Assembly: GCF_047229345.1 (NCBI RefSeq)
Contig: NZ_JBFTER010000044.1
Span: forward strand, 1 to 37,955
Reading direction: 5' to 3'
From: Cellulomonas_A sp047229345
GTDB taxonomy: Bacteria; Actinomycetota; Actinomycetes; Actinomycetales; Cellulomonadaceae
DNA: 37,955 nt
Below, in pieces: positions 25,997-34,806 of this stretch; within the stretch, counting starts at the first letter, position 1, and the number at the start of each line of letters is the position of its first letter. Made by a program: the position numbers and the translations under genes. Under the pieces are notes generated by a model. The model worked only from the letters and a program-made list of their open reading frames with translations, made no database searches and was not told the DNA's origin.

Positions 25997-27187
25997 TCAG
26001 CGCTGGAGCTCGGGGATCGCGTCGAGGTACGCGGTGAGGTTGCGCCGCACCTCGCCGACGGAGTCGCCGCCGGTCTTCTCGAGGAGCGCGTCGGCGAGCA
26101 CGAGCGCGACCATCGCCTCGGCGACGACCGCGGCCGGGGGCACGGCGCACACGTCGGAGCGCTGGTGCTGCGCCTTGGCGGGCTCGCCGGACGCGGTGTC
26201 GATCGTCGCCAGCGCGCGCGGGACGGTCGAGATGGGCTTCATCGCGGCGCGCACGCGCAGGATCTCCCCGTTGGACATGCCGCCCTCGACGCCGCCGGCG
26301 CGGTTGGAGCGCCGGACGATGCGCCCGGTCGGGTCGCGCTCGATCTCGTCGTGCGCCTGCGAGCCTCGGCGGGTCGCGGTGCGGAAGCCGTCGCCGACCT
26401 CGACACCCTTGATCGCCTGGATCCCCATGAGCGCAGCCGCGAGGCGGGCGTCGAGGCGACGGTCGGAGTGCACGTACGAGCCGAGCCCCGAGGGGACGCC
26501 GTAGGCGAGGACCTCGACGACGCCGCCGAGGGTGTCCCCGGCGGCGTGGCAGTCGTCGATCTCGGCGACCATGGCGGAGGAGGTCTCGGGGTGGTGGCAG
26601 CGCACCGGGTCGGCGTCGAGCCGCTCCGTGTCGTCCGGGTGCGGCAGCGGGGCGTCGTCGGGCGTCGCGACGGGTCCGATGGCGACGACGTGCGAGACGA
26701 GGCGGATCCCGGCGGCCTGCTCGAGGAGGTGGGCCGCGACGGTGCCGAGGGCGACGCGCGTCGCGGTCTCGCGCGCGCTCGCCCGCTCGAGCACCGGTCG
26801 GGCGTCGTCGAAGGCGTACTTGCGCATGCCGACGAGGTCCGCGTGCCCGGGTCGCGGACGCGTGAGGGGCGCGTTGCGTGCGCGGTTGAGCTTGTCGGGG
26901 TCGTCCACCGGGTCCGACGACATCACGTCGACCCACTTGGGCCACTCGGTGTTCCCGATCTCGATCGCGACGGGCCCGCCCTGGGTGAGCCCGAGGCGCA
27001 GGCCGCCGAGCACCCGGACCGCGTCCTGCTCGAACTTCATGCGCGCGCCGCGCCCGTACCCGAGCCGGCGCCGCGCGAGCGCGGCCTGGATGTCGGAGGT
27101 CGTGACCTCCACGCCGGCGGGGACACCTTCGAGGATGCCGACGAGCGCCTCACCGTGCGACTCACCGGACGTCAACCAACGCAGCAT
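25997..27187 (-). CDS. aroC: Chorismate synthase
   Basis: Final shikimate-pathway step, an FMN-dependent elimination yielding chorismate. The 396-residue product begins MLRWLTSGESHGEALVGILEGVPAG, the first chorismate synthase signature. It then shows LGYGRGARMKFEQD, RPGHADLVGMRKY, and RRSNRAGGVEGGMSNGEILRVRAAMKPIST near 310-340. The catalytic His residues lie in GESHG and RPGHAD. I chose the ATG at 27185-27187 because GGAAGGA lies 9 bases upstream. Another ATG three codons earlier overlaps that site. It opens the aro operon directly after the pilus-locus terminator. Confidence 0.97.
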   Translation of the reverse strand: MLRWLTSGESHGEALVGILEGVPAGVEVTTSDIQAALARRRLGYGRGARMKFEQDAVRVLGGLRLGLTQGGPVAIEIGNTEWPKWVDVMSSDPVDDPDKLNRARNAPLTRPRPGHADLVGMRKYAFDDARPVLERASARETATRVALGTVAAHLLEQAAGIRLVSHVVAIGPVATPDDAPLPHPDDTERLDADPVRCHHPETSSAMVAEIDDCHAAGDTLGGVVEVLAYGVPSGLGSYVHSDRRLDARLAAALMGIQAIKGVEVGDGFRTATRRGSQAHDEIERDPTGRIVRRSNRAGGVEGGMSNGEILRVRAAMKPISTVPRALATIDTASGEPAKAQHQRSDVCAVPPAAVVAEAMVALVLADALLEKTGGDSVGEVRRNLTAYLDAIPELQR

Positions 27188-27270
27188 GGTGGGCATCCTT
27201 CCACGGGTGCGGGGACCCACCTCGACGAGTCCGTCCGGTGGACCTGCGTGCCGGCGATCCCCCGGGACGA

Positions 27271-27320
27271 CGCAGGGCCCGGTGGTCCGCCCGTCACGAG
27301 CGGCGCCACCGGGCCCTGCG
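27271..27320 (-). terminator. Terminator hairpin at the end of the pilMNO operon
   Basis: A perfect 15-bp stem pairs 27271-27285 with 27306-27320 around a 20-base loop, starting 11 bases after the pilO stop. It separates the pilus locus from aroC. There is no U-tract. Confidence 0.85.
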
Positions 27321-27331
27321 CGGTGCCCTGG

Positions 27332-28147
27332 TCAGGCGCCGGTGAGCGGCTTGCTCAGGTCGGCGGGCGGGAGGGCCGGCGCCTCGGTGGCCCCGTCCTC
27401 GGCGGGCGGGTCGAGCGACTCGACCACGTACACGTAGCCGGAGATCGTCATCTCGATGTCGCCCTTGTTCGTCGCCGGCTTGCCCTCCGAGGCCTCCTTG
27501 GCGTCGGTGCCCGCGCCCGTGATCGCCGTCACGAGGAAGAGCCGGGTCGATCCGGTTTGGAGCTGGGCGAGGGCGGTCGTCACCGTCTCGACGGAGCCGA
27601 GCAGCGTGATGTCGACGGGGACGGCGACGAAGCCCGGGACGTTGAGCCCGGAGGCCGCCGGCGGGACCGGCTGCGCGGTGGTGCCCTCTGCGTCGGTCGG
27701 CTCCGTGGCCTCGCCGCCGTCCGTGGCCTCGGCGGGGGCGCCCGCGTCGGCGGTCTCGGCGGCGGGCGGCGGGGCCGCGGCCGCTCCGGCGGCGGCCGCG
27801 TCGCTCATCGCGATCGGCGGGCCCGGCTTGACGGAGACGACGAAGGCGCCGCTCGCCTCGGCGATCGAGGAGACCTGACGCAGGTAGTCGGACAGCTGCG
27901 CGGTGCGCGGGATCTGCACCTCGAGCGCCGCGAGCTCGGCACGGTACTGCTCGAGGTTCTCGTACTGCGCCTTGAGCTCGACGAGCTTGGCCTCGAGCGT
28001 CGCGTTCTGCGCGTCGACCGAGACCTTCTGCAGCTCGGCCTCGTCCGCGGCGTCGATCTGCGGGGAGACGCCGAGGGTCCAGCCGCCAGCGAGCGCGAGC
28101 ACCGCCGCGAAGGCGGTTCCGCCGACCCAGGTGGTCTTGCTGGCCAT
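27332..28147 (-). CDS. pilO: Type IV pilus inner-membrane platform protein PilO
   Basis: A 271-residue bitopic protein. It has a short cytoplasmic N-terminus (MASKTTWV), one membrane helix at about 8-26, a coiled coil at about 30-75 (EAELQKVSVDAQNATLEAKLVELKAQYENLEQY), and a C-terminal ferredoxin-like periplasm-side domain. An Ala/Pro/Glu-rich insert at about 110-160 (AAAAGAAAAPPPAAETADAGAPAEA) is unusual and probably a disordered linker. PilO pairs with PilN to link the motor to the outer assembly. I chose the ATG at 28145-28147, one base after the pilN stop region. A hairpin follows. The name rests mainly on position and topology. Confidence 0.8.
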   Translation of the reverse strand: MASKTTWVGGTAFAAVLALAGGWTLGVSPQIDAADEAELQKVSVDAQNATLEAKLVELKAQYENLEQYRAELAALEVQIPRTAQLSDYLRQVSSIAEASGAFVVSVKPGPPIAMSDAAAAGAAAAPPPAAETADAGAPAEATDGGEATEPTDAEGTTAQPVPPAASGLNVPGFVAVPVDITLLGSVETVTTALAQLQTGSTRLFLVTAITGAGTDAKEASEGKPATNKGDIEMTISGYVYVVESLDPPAEDGATEAPALPPADLSKPLTGA

Positions 28148-28148
28148 G

Positions 28149-28847
28149 TCAGTTCCCCTCGGTCTCGGAGAAGCGGCCGGCATAGGCGTCGACCGTGAAC
28201 TGCACGCGCGAGGTGACCTCGTAGTAGACGCCGTCCTCGTCGTCCTCCTTGGTCTCCACGCCGGAGACCCACGCGTCCTGGAAGCCCGGGATGCTGCTGA
28301 GACCGTCGAGCCACGCCCCGGTGTCGGGAACGGTGAGGCTGCGGCCCGTGAACGCGACCGTGCCGACGCTCGGCTCCTGGAGCGGGTCCGCCGGGGCGGC
28401 GGGCGCCAGGACGGGCGTGGCGCCCGAGGTGGTGATGGACGACAGCTGAACCCCGGGGGGCATCACCGCGAAGATGGCGCCGATGTACGGGGTCCACAGG
28501 ACCTCGGTCGACATCCCGGTCAGCCGTGCCTGCTCGAGGCTGTCGAGGCGGTCGAGGACGACGGGGACGTCCGCGTACTGCTTCTGCTCGGCGAGGAGCC
28601 GTGACGTCTCCGTCTCCGCCTCGGCGAGTGCTGACTGCGCCGACGCGGCCTGCAGGGACGCCGCGACGCAGGCGAGCGCCACCACGAGCACCACGGCCCC
28701 GAGGCCGACGACGAGTCGCCGCTGGAGCTGCCGGAGCGCGCGTGACGCCCACACCTCGGGAGGGGTGAGATCAACCTGCGGCATGCTGATGGTGTCGGTG
28801 CCGGGCGCTTCCGCCCGGGTCGACCGACGGTCGAGAAGCGCGGTCAT
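28149..28847 (-). CDS. pilN: Type IV pilus inner-membrane platform protein PilN
   Basis: A 232-residue bitopic protein with a cytoplasmic N-terminus of about 44 residues. That segment contains MPQVDLTPPEVW, the position of the INLLP motif that PilN uses to bind PilM. A membrane helix follows at about 45-65 (VVGLGAVVLVVALACVAASL), then a coiled coil at about 70-110, and a ferredoxin-like C-terminal domain. The motif is divergent (VDLTP in place of INLLP). I chose the ATG at 28845-28847 because it overlaps the pilM stop (ATGA). pilO starts one base after its stop codon. The assignment rests on order, topology and size. Confidence 0.85.
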   Translation of the reverse strand: MTALLDRRSTRAEAPGTDTISMPQVDLTPPEVWASRALRQLQRRLVVGLGAVVLVVALACVAASLQAASAQSALAEAETETSRLLAEQKQYADVPVVLDRLDSLEQARLTGMSTEVLWTPYIGAIFAVMPPGVQLSSITTSGATPVLAPAAPADPLQEPSVGTVAFTGRSLTVPDTGAWLDGLSSIPGFQDAWVSGVETKEDDEDGVYYEVTSRVQFTVDAYAGRFSETEGN

Positions 28848-29908
28848 GCGGCGACTCCAAACGCGAGGCCGAGCGAGACGGCGAGGGAGTGCTGACGCTC
28901 GGCGAAGGCCTTCGGTGCGCCCGGAGCGCGCACCGCCATGGTGGACAGGGGTTGCCCGAGCGCGACGGGGAGCCGGGTCGCGCTCGACAGGTACTGCCCG
29001 AGGCCGGGGAGCTGGCACCCGCCGCCGGTCAGCATGATCATGTCCGCGGCGGCACCGGGGTTGCTGCTCGCGTAGTAGACGAACGTGTTGCGCACCGACT
29101 CGACGAGGTTCGTCGTGACGGTCAGGACGCTCTCCGCGGCCTCCGCGAGCTCGGGCGCGGCGCCGTAGCCGACACCGAGCTCACGCTTGAGCCGGTCGGC
29201 GTCGGGGAGGGAGATGCTCATGGCCGAGGCGACCGCGTCCGTGACGTCGTCGCCGCCGGTGGGCAGCATGCGCACGAGCCGGGGCACGCCGTTGGCGATG
29301 ATGACGATGGTGGTGGCGCGTGCTCCGACGTCGACGACGCCGACCGTGCGGCCCTGGGCGTCACCGCGCGACATGACCCGGGCGAGCGCGAGCGCGTCGA
29401 GGTCGACCATGACGGGCTTGAGCCCGGCCCGCTCGACCGCGGCGATGTTCGCGCGGACGGTCTCCTTGGTCGCGGCGACCAGGAGACCGCGCATCATCGC
29501 GCCGTGCTCGCCCGCGTAGGTGCTGGTCGGGACGTAGTCCAGGACGGTGTCCTCGACGGCGACGGGCAGCATGCCCTGCACCTGGAACGGTAGGGAGGTG
29601 CGGATCTGCGCCCTGGGGAGCCACGGGAGATCCAGGTCCCTGACGATGACCCGCTGGTTGCCGACGCCGATCACGACGTCCTTGGTGCTGAACTTCGCCT
29701 GGACCCACAGCTGGCGCAGGGCGCTCGCGACGGTCTCGGGCTCGGCCACCTCGCACTCGCGGACCGCACCGGCGGGCAGCGCGACCTCGCCGAAGTTGGT
29801 CACCGCGGCCTCGCCCGTGACGGACGGGCCACCGCGGCCGAACTCGACCTCCGTTGCGCGCACATGGGTCGTCCCGATGTCGAGACCGATCACCCGTGAC
29901 TTGGCCAC
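28844..29908 (-). CDS. pilM: Type IV pilus assembly ATPase-like protein PilM
   Basis: An actin-like (FtsA/SHS2-type) cytoplasmic protein of 354 residues that binds the PilN tail. The phosphate-1 loop VIGLDIGTTHVRATEVEFG lies at residues 6-24. Other blocks are LPFQVQGMLPVAVEDTVLDYVP, the phosphate-2 loop VGVVDVGARATTIVII, and the adenosine motif MLTGGGCQLPGLGQYLSSATRLPV near 295-318. The GTG start at 29906-29908 has AGGGGA about 8 bases upstream. A sigma-28-like promoter sits in the 94-base gap after pilD, so pilMNO may form a separately controlled unit ending at the hairpin past pilO. Confidence 0.93.
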   Translation of the reverse strand: MAKSRVIGLDIGTTHVRATEVEFGRGGPSVTGEAAVTNFGEVALPAGAVRECEVAEPETVASALRQLWVQAKFSTKDVVIGVGNQRVIVRDLDLPWLPRAQIRTSLPFQVQGMLPVAVEDTVLDYVPTSTYAGEHGAMMRGLLVAATKETVRANIAAVERAGLKPVMVDLDALALARVMSRGDAQGRTVGVVDVGARATTIVIIANGVPRLVRMLPTGGDDVTDAVASAMSISLPDADRLKRELGVGYGAAPELAEAAESVLTVTTNLVESVRNTFVYYASSNPGAAADMIMLTGGGCQLPGLGQYLSSATRLPVALGQPLSTMAVRAPGAPKAFAERQHSLAVSLGLAFGVAA

Positions 29909-29946
29909 ACGACCATCCCCTCAGCTGTGGAGCAGAACCACCTGCT

Positions 29947-29974
29947 CTATCGGGAGCCGAGGCGCGGTCCTTGA
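29947..29974 (-). promoter_or_regulatory. Sigma-28-like promoter of pilMNO
   Basis: On the minus strand TCAA (29971-29974), 16 bases, then CCCGATAG (29947-29954), a 6 of 8 match to GCCGATAA. The start would be near 29940, leaving a leader of about 31 bases with the AGGGGA site. It lies between pilD and pilM. Confidence 0.55.
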
Positions 29975-30002
29975 GGGTTGTGACGGGGTCAGAAGAACGA
30001 GG

Positions 30003-30791
30003 TCAGAACATCAGCGCGAGGTACGCGTCCCACAGCTGCTCGCCCCAGGTGATCCCGACGGCGGCACCGAGGAGCATCCAGGGTCCGAACGGGATCCCGG
30101 TCTTGCGGGAGGCCCGCCGCCCCACGAGGAGCACGACGGCGTAGATCCCCGAGAGCAGGAACGCGGCGAACCCGCCGACGGCGAGCGCGCCCCAGCCGCA
30201 CCACCCGAGGTAGAGCCCGAGGACGCCGGCGAGCTTGACGTCACCGAACCCCATGCCCTTGGGGTAGGCGAACCACAGCACGAAGTACACGACGTAGAGG
30301 ACCACGCACCCGACGGCCGCGCGCAGGAGCGCGGCCCACGCCGGCTCCCCGCCGGGGTTCAGGCTCGCGAGCGCGAGCAGCGCCGCCGCGACGCCGTAGG
30401 ACGGCAGGACGATCGCGTTCGGGAGCCGGTGGGTGTCGATGTCGATCAGGGCGAGGCACACCGCGATCGCGGCCAGGTAGAGAAAGGCCGGCAGCGCCCA
30501 GGTGAGGCCCACGACGACCGCCGTGAGGACGAACAGGATCGCGGTTCCGGCCTCGACGAGGGGGTACCGGACCGAGATTGGCGCACCGCAGTCGCGGCAC
30601 CGGCCTCGCAGCGCGAGCCACGAGACGACCGGGACGTTGTCGATGGGGCGGATGGCGTGGCCGCAGCCCGGGCACGCGCTCGGGGGGTGCACGACCGACT
30701 GCCCCTGGGGGACGCGCCAGATGACGACGTTCAGGAACGAGCCGATCGCGAGCCCGAGCAGCGCGACGAGCGCGAGGAGGACGAGTTCCAC
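30003..30791 (-). CDS. pilD: Type IV prepilin peptidase / N-methylase
   Basis: A membrane aspartyl protease that cuts prepilin leaders and methylates the new N-terminus. The 262-residue product has N-terminal methylase-domain cysteines as two CxxC pairs (Cys40/43 and Cys65/68), the first catalytic Asp region ALIDIDTHRLPN (Asp117/119), and the second in GMGFGDVKLAG (Asp184). About seven to eight membrane helices are visible. Substrates are probably the three prepilins upstream. The GTG at 30789-30791 lacks a Shine-Dalgarno. It lies 10 bases after the PilX-like stop, and a TAGCGT hexamer 7 bases upstream could also act as a leaderless -10. Confidence 0.96.
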   Translation of the reverse strand: MELVLLALVALLGLAIGSFLNVVIWRVPQGQSVVHPPSACPGCGHAIRPIDNVPVVSWLALRGRCRDCGAPISVRYPLVEAGTAILFVLTAVVVGLTWALPAFLYLAAIAVCLALIDIDTHRLPNAIVLPSYGVAAALLALASLNPGGEPAWAALLRAAVGCVVLYVVYFVLWFAYPKGMGFGDVKLAGVLGLYLGWCGWGALAVGGFAAFLLSGIYAVVLLVGRRASRKTGIPFGPWMLLGAAVGITWGEQLWDAYLALMF

Positions 30792-30801
30792 GCCGCGGAC
30801 G

Positions 30802-32547
30802 CTACTGGTACGTGCCGGAGGGGGCGAACACGGGCGAGACCTCGACCCACACGTTCACGCCGTAGGTCGTGGTGACGGGCGAGAGGAACTTCGGCGGAGC
30901 CGTGTACCGGAAGCGCTCGTCGTAGTTGTAGTCCTTGGTGTACCCGTTGGACCCGCTCTTGACCGTCCCGCGGTACTTCTGGGCGATCGCACCGTTCACC
31001 ATGAGGGTTCCCCGGTTGCCGCCGCCACGGCCGATGTTCTGGACCTGGAAGGTGTGCGCGACGGACAGGATCGCTGCGTCGATGCGCCGGTTCGAGCCGC
31101 CGAGCAGGCTCGCGTTGCTGGAGTTCAGCGGGTTCCACACCCACACGGCGTTGTTCCCGACGAGACCGAGCATGTCGCGCTGACCGTCCGCGTACTTGGT
31201 GTCGCCCACGACGTACACGTAGTTCTCCGCCGCGATGGTCAGCTTGCCCTGCAGGGTCCCCTTGACGAAGACGTCGCCGTTCTTGAACCCGTAGGCGGGG
31301 TTGGCGGCCGTCGAGGACTCGGGGGTCGTCTCGTTCGTCATCGGGTACCCCAGGCCGTTGCGCCCGCCGGCACCAGTGGACGTGGACAGCCCGCTCGGCG
31401 GCGCCGCGCTGTAGTTCGGGTCCGTGAGGACCGTCGGCACGTTCTGCACGTAGACCACGTTGTTCGCGGGGACCGAGATCGTCTGACCGGTGGGCCCGCC
31501 GAGCTGTCCCGCGCTGTTCCCGGGGGTGCCGCACGCGGCCGGGCTCGACCCGGTCGTCGGCGTGTCCCCCACGACGTTCGTCTTCTTGGTCCACGGGGAC
31601 CGCACCGTCATCGTCCCGCTCGAGTTGAGCACGATCTCGGTCGGGCCCGTGTAGAGGCAACCGGGGCGGGGCACGTCCTGCGACAGGTCGGAGCGCGTCT
31701 CCTTCTTCAGCTGCGAGTTCGTCGCAGGCATCGGCAGGACGGGGCTGTACGCCGGGTAGCCGGGCAGGTCGAAGACCTGGCCGCTGCACGTCGCGTTGTT
31801 CGACGTCCGCTTGACGTACTTGACGCCGGACGCCGGGTTGTACGCCGTGGTCACCGTGCCACGGAACCTCGCGTCGCAGATGCGGATCGTGTCGTTCGAG
31901 TGGGCCGGACCGTTGATGTCGTCGTTGCCGCCGAACGCGATCTCGCTGCACGAGGTGCTGTACGTGCGCCCCGCCCAGGCGTAGCGCGAGCAGAACGCCA
32001 CGTCGTCTCCCGCGACCAGGGGGTCCTGGATCTCGAAGTCGGTGAAGTACAGGAAGTCGATGAACCCCTGCTGCTTGAGGTCGGCGACGATCGTGCGCGT
32101 CTCACCGCCGGCCAGGCCCGTCGAGCGCAGGCGCAGCGTGCCGTCCGCGTCGAACTTCGCGTTGTCGACCTCGTAGCGGAACTTCGCCTCCCCGCCGCTG
32201 CCGGCGACGGGCGCCCACGTCCCGCTCGTCCCGACCCCGAACGCGGGGTTCACGACCGGCGGGAGCGCCACGTCGCTGGCGCTGCTGAACGTCGCAGCCG
32301 GGTTCCCGTACTGGAAGTAGGTCGTGTCGTTCGCGAGCCGGCTCTGGTACTCCTCGACGCCCGCGTACGCGGCAGCCATCGCGGCGTTCCAGTCCTGGGT
32401 CGCGCGTGACGACCGCTGCGTGCCGATCGCGAAGGAGACGGCCGCGACCATGAAGATCGCGAGGACCGCCGAGACGCCGATGACCAGGATCATCGCCATG
32501 CCCGAGTCGTCCTCGCCGCTGCGGGCCCGCCGCACGAGCTGGATCAT
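30802..32547 (-). CDS. PilX-like large pilus-assembly protein
   Basis: A 581-residue secreted or pseudopilin-like protein. The N-terminus (MIQLVRRARSGEDDSGMAMILVIGVSAVLAIF) has a Gly followed by a hydrophobic helix at about 17-42. It lacks the Glu5 of classical prepilins, as PilX-type proteins do. A long Ser/Thr/Asn-rich ectodomain follows, with a GNDDINGPAHSND motif near 205-218 and several cysteines that may form disulfides. It is much longer than usual PilX (about 160-200 residues), so a tip adhesin-like role is possible. The ATG at 32545-32547 lies one base after the upstream prepilin's stop. It sits within the prepilin block before pilD. Confidence 0.75.
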   Translation of the reverse strand: MIQLVRRARSGEDDSGMAMILVIGVSAVLAIFMVAAVSFAIGTQRSSRATQDWNAAMAAAYAGVEEYQSRLANDTTYFQYGNPAATFSSASDVALPPVVNPAFGVGTSGTWAPVAGSGGEAKFRYEVDNAKFDADGTLRLRSTGLAGGETRTIVADLKQQGFIDFLYFTDFEIQDPLVAGDDVAFCSRYAWAGRTYSTSCSEIAFGGNDDINGPAHSNDTIRICDARFRGTVTTAYNPASGVKYVKRTSNNATCSGQVFDLPGYPAYSPVLPMPATNSQLKKETRSDLSQDVPRPGCLYTGPTEIVLNSSGTMTVRSPWTKKTNVVGDTPTTGSSPAACGTPGNSAGQLGGPTGQTISVPANNVVYVQNVPTVLTDPNYSAAPPSGLSTSTGAGGRNGLGYPMTNETTPESSTAANPAYGFKNGDVFVKGTLQGKLTIAAENYVYVVGDTKYADGQRDMLGLVGNNAVWVWNPLNSSNASLLGGSNRRIDAAILSVAHTFQVQNIGRGGGNRGTLMVNGAIAQKYRGTVKSGSNGYTKDYNYDERFRYTAPPKFLSPVTTTYGVNVWVEVSPVFAPSGTYQ

Positions 32548-32548
32548 G

Positions 32549-33289
32549 TCAGGCTCCCACCCGTGAGATCCCCAGGTTGGGGATGCCGACTGTGTTCTGC
32601 AGGGTCACCGGCTTCGCGCGCCCGGTCTTGTCGGCCTGCACCGTCACGTTCACCTGCACCGCCGCGATCGACCGGAGCTGGTCGACCGTGAGCACGCCCA
32701 CGGCGGGCGGCACGACCTCGACGGCGTCCTTGTCGAAGTACCTGAAGGTCGCGGCGCCACCCGCGGCCACCGTGACGAGGTCGCGCGCGATCGTGCGCGA
32801 GTACGCAGCGTTCGTCCAGTAGGCGGAGGTCGTCTGATACGGCGCCGCGGGGAGCCCCGTGAACGTCCAGTACGGGCCGCTCGACGTCACCGCGTTCCAG
32901 CGCTTCTCGACGAGCGCACCCGTCGAGGTCACCTCGAAGCGCGCGACGATCGGGCGGGGCGTCGCGGAGCTCGTGTCCAGGTACGACCGGAGCACCACCG
33001 AGTCCCGCGTCGCGGCGAGGAAGACCGGGTTGTTCAGCGACTGGCCCGCGACCCGGATCTCCGTGCCGGAGCGCACGACGCGCGTGACCTCCTTCATCGC
33101 GACGGAGGCGGCGCGGGTGCTGTCGGTCGCCGAGCGTTCGCGGGTGAAGGACCGGGTCACGGACGTCAGGAGCGAGACCACGAGGACCATCAGCAGGGAC
33201 GTCACCATCATCGTCACGAGCATCTCCGCGAGCGTGAGCCCCGCGTCGTCGCGCCGCCCCGCGCTCAGGCGCGCCCGCAGCGCGGTCAC
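32549..33289 (-). CDS. Minor type IV prepilin (PilW/PilJ-like)
   Basis: A 246-residue prepilin. The leader VTALRARLSAGRRDDAG ends at Gly17 before LTLAEMLVTMMVTSLLMVLVVSLL, with Glu22 at position 5 of the mature protein. This is a classical class III signal for PilD. The C-terminal ectodomain has no recognised fold beyond pilin-like beta strands (RDSVVLRSYLD, TFRYFDKDAVEVVPP). I chose GTG at 33287-33289, which overlaps the upstream prepilin stop by four bases (GTGA). It probably belongs to the tip-initiating minor pilin complex. Confidence 0.85.
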   Translation of the reverse strand: MTALRARLSAGRRDDAGLTLAEMLVTMMVTSLLMVLVVSLLTSVTRSFTRERSATDSTRAASVAMKEVTRVVRSGTEIRVAGQSLNNPVFLAATRDSVVLRSYLDTSSATPRPIVARFEVTSTGALVEKRWNAVTSSGPYWTFTGLPAAPYQTTSAYWTNAAYSRTIARDLVTVAAGGAATFRYFDKDAVEVVPPAVGVLTVDQLRSIAAVQVNVTVQADKTGRAKPVTLQNTVGIPNLGISRVGA

Positions 33290-34713
33290 GGCGTCACGAC
33301 CCGGGGGTCGAACGTCACGATGCCGGACGGGTCGATGCTCGACCGCGCGGGCACGGGGGCGGCGGGCAGGCTCATCTGCCCCGCGGCGACCGCGGTCGTC
33401 CAGCTCGAGACCGTCGCTCCCGTCCCGGAGTACAGGCGCCAGGACCCGTACGGCAGGGCGACGGTGAGCAGGCCGTCCGCCGGGATCCCGTAGCCGGCCG
33501 CGGAGCCGAAGGTGTACGTCACGGCCGTGGCCGGCGCGGGCGTGACGCAGCCCGGGTCGCCGCTGCCGGGGACCGGTGAGGTCGCCGAGACCGCCCGCAG
33601 GTAGCGCTGAGTGCCGGAGCTCCCCAGCGCGAGCTTGACCACACCCATCGGGACGTTCGCCGTCGCCGTGCCGCCGGCAGCCGCCGCGACCCCGGCGGGC
33701 CGGGTGCCGGTGATCGGCTGACCCGTCGCGTTCGTCGAGTCGGGCCACTCCTCGGGGTCCGCCGCCTTGCACGAGCCGGCGAACACCTGGTAGCCGCCAC
33801 TGAACGGGTGCAGCTTGACCGTGCGGGACCTCGAGGTCGCGGCTCCGGGGTCGAGCACGTGGGCTCCGTAGGTACTGAGGAACGTCGTCGTCGGGTTCGC
33901 CGGCACACGGACCACCTCACCGGCCGCCGGGACGTAGTCGCCCGCGTAGTTGACGGTGAACGTGCCCGCGGCGTCGTACTGGAACGAGGCCGCCGCGGAG
34001 GTCCCGGCGGTGACGCCGACCGTGACCTTGGACGTCGTGGCCTGCGCCGTGTCGACGTGACTCGCGCGGCTCACCGTGACGTCGTACGTCCCGGGCGTCA
34101 CCTTGAGGACGTAGCTGCACCCCTGGGCGTCGGTCGGGGCGGGCGCGACGGTCAGCGAGGTGGCGCCGTTCGGGACGCTGGAGGGGGCCGCGCTCACGCT
34201 CACCCCGCCGACGCCCGTACCGGCCGCACCCAGCACGGAGACGAGGATGGTGCCCTTCGTCGGGTCGTTGATCTTGCTCTCCGGCTGGATCACGGTGTCG
34301 GCGCGCACCGGCTCGGTCGCCGCACGCTTGCCGTCCCACGTCACGCTGACGTTCACGCGCTTGTACCGGAGCGCCGAGCCGCCGGCACCGCAGACGATGT
34401 CGTTGTTCGGGTCCGTCACCCACTGCGTCCTGACCTGGACGTGAAACTTGTCGTTGCTGATCGTCTTGTCGACGTCCTTGTCGAGCAGGTCGAACAGGTC
34501 CTCGGTGTCGCGCGCCAGGTCGATCTCCTGCGCCGCGAGGTTCGCCGCGACCTCGCGCGCCCGGGAGTCCCTCGACAGCGTGATGACCGAGAGCATCCCG
34601 TAGATGACCCCGCTCGAGACGATCGCGAAGACGAACATCGCCACGATCACCTCGACCAGGCTCATCCCCGCCTCGTCACGCGAGCCGGTCAGGACCTCGT
34701 GCATGCGCCGCAT
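33286..34713 (-). CDS. Minor type IV prepilin with carboxypeptidase-regulatory-like ectodomain
   Basis: A 475-residue prepilin (PilV-like). Gly16 precedes MSLVEVIVAMFVFAIVSSGVIYGML with Glu21 at mature position 5. The C-terminal part is large. A Ig-like, carboxypeptidase-regulatory or PEGA-like repeat covers about 165-245 (GTILVSVLGAAGTGVGGVSVSAAPSS, GCSYVLKVTPGTYDVTVSRASHVD), followed by further beta-rich and Cys-containing segments. Such domains often bind sugars or stabilise surface proteins. I chose ATG 34711-34713 because AAGGA lies 9 bases upstream. A hairpin separates it from pilA. Confidence 0.85.
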   Translation of the reverse strand: MRRMHEVLTGSRDEAGMSLVEVIVAMFVFAIVSSGVIYGMLSVITLSRDSRAREVAANLAAQEIDLARDTEDLFDLLDKDVDKTISNDKFHVQVRTQWVTDPNNDIVCGAGGSALRYKRVNVSVTWDGKRAATEPVRADTVIQPESKINDPTKGTILVSVLGAAGTGVGGVSVSAAPSSVPNGATSLTVAPAPTDAQGCSYVLKVTPGTYDVTVSRASHVDTAQATTSKVTVGVTAGTSAAASFQYDAAGTFTVNYAGDYVPAAGEVVRVPANPTTTFLSTYGAHVLDPGAATSRSRTVKLHPFSGGYQVFAGSCKAADPEEWPDSTNATGQPITGTRPAGVAAAAGGTATANVPMGVVKLALGSSGTQRYLRAVSATSPVPGSGDPGCVTPAPATAVTYTFGSAAGYGIPADGLLTVALPYGSWRLYSGTGATVSSWTTAVAAGQMSLPAAPVPARSSIDPSGIVTFDPRVVTP

Positions 34714-34745
34714 CCGGGACGTTCCTTCCTGGGCTGGTGTGGGTA

Positions 34746-34789
34746 CCGACGTGCGGGGCACCGCCTGAGCGATGCCCCGCACGTGTCGG
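34746..34789 (-). terminator. Hairpin between pilA and the minor prepilins
   Basis: A perfect 12-bp core pairs 34749-34760 with 34773-34784 around a 12-base loop. It extends by five pairs beyond a two-base bulge (34744-34748 side with 34787-34789 side, partly). It begins about 20 bases after the pilA stop. It is probably a partial terminator or mRNA-stabilising element that raises pilA output over the minor pilins. Confidence 0.7.
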
Positions 34790-34806
34790 GCTGAGCGGAG
34801 CAGACG

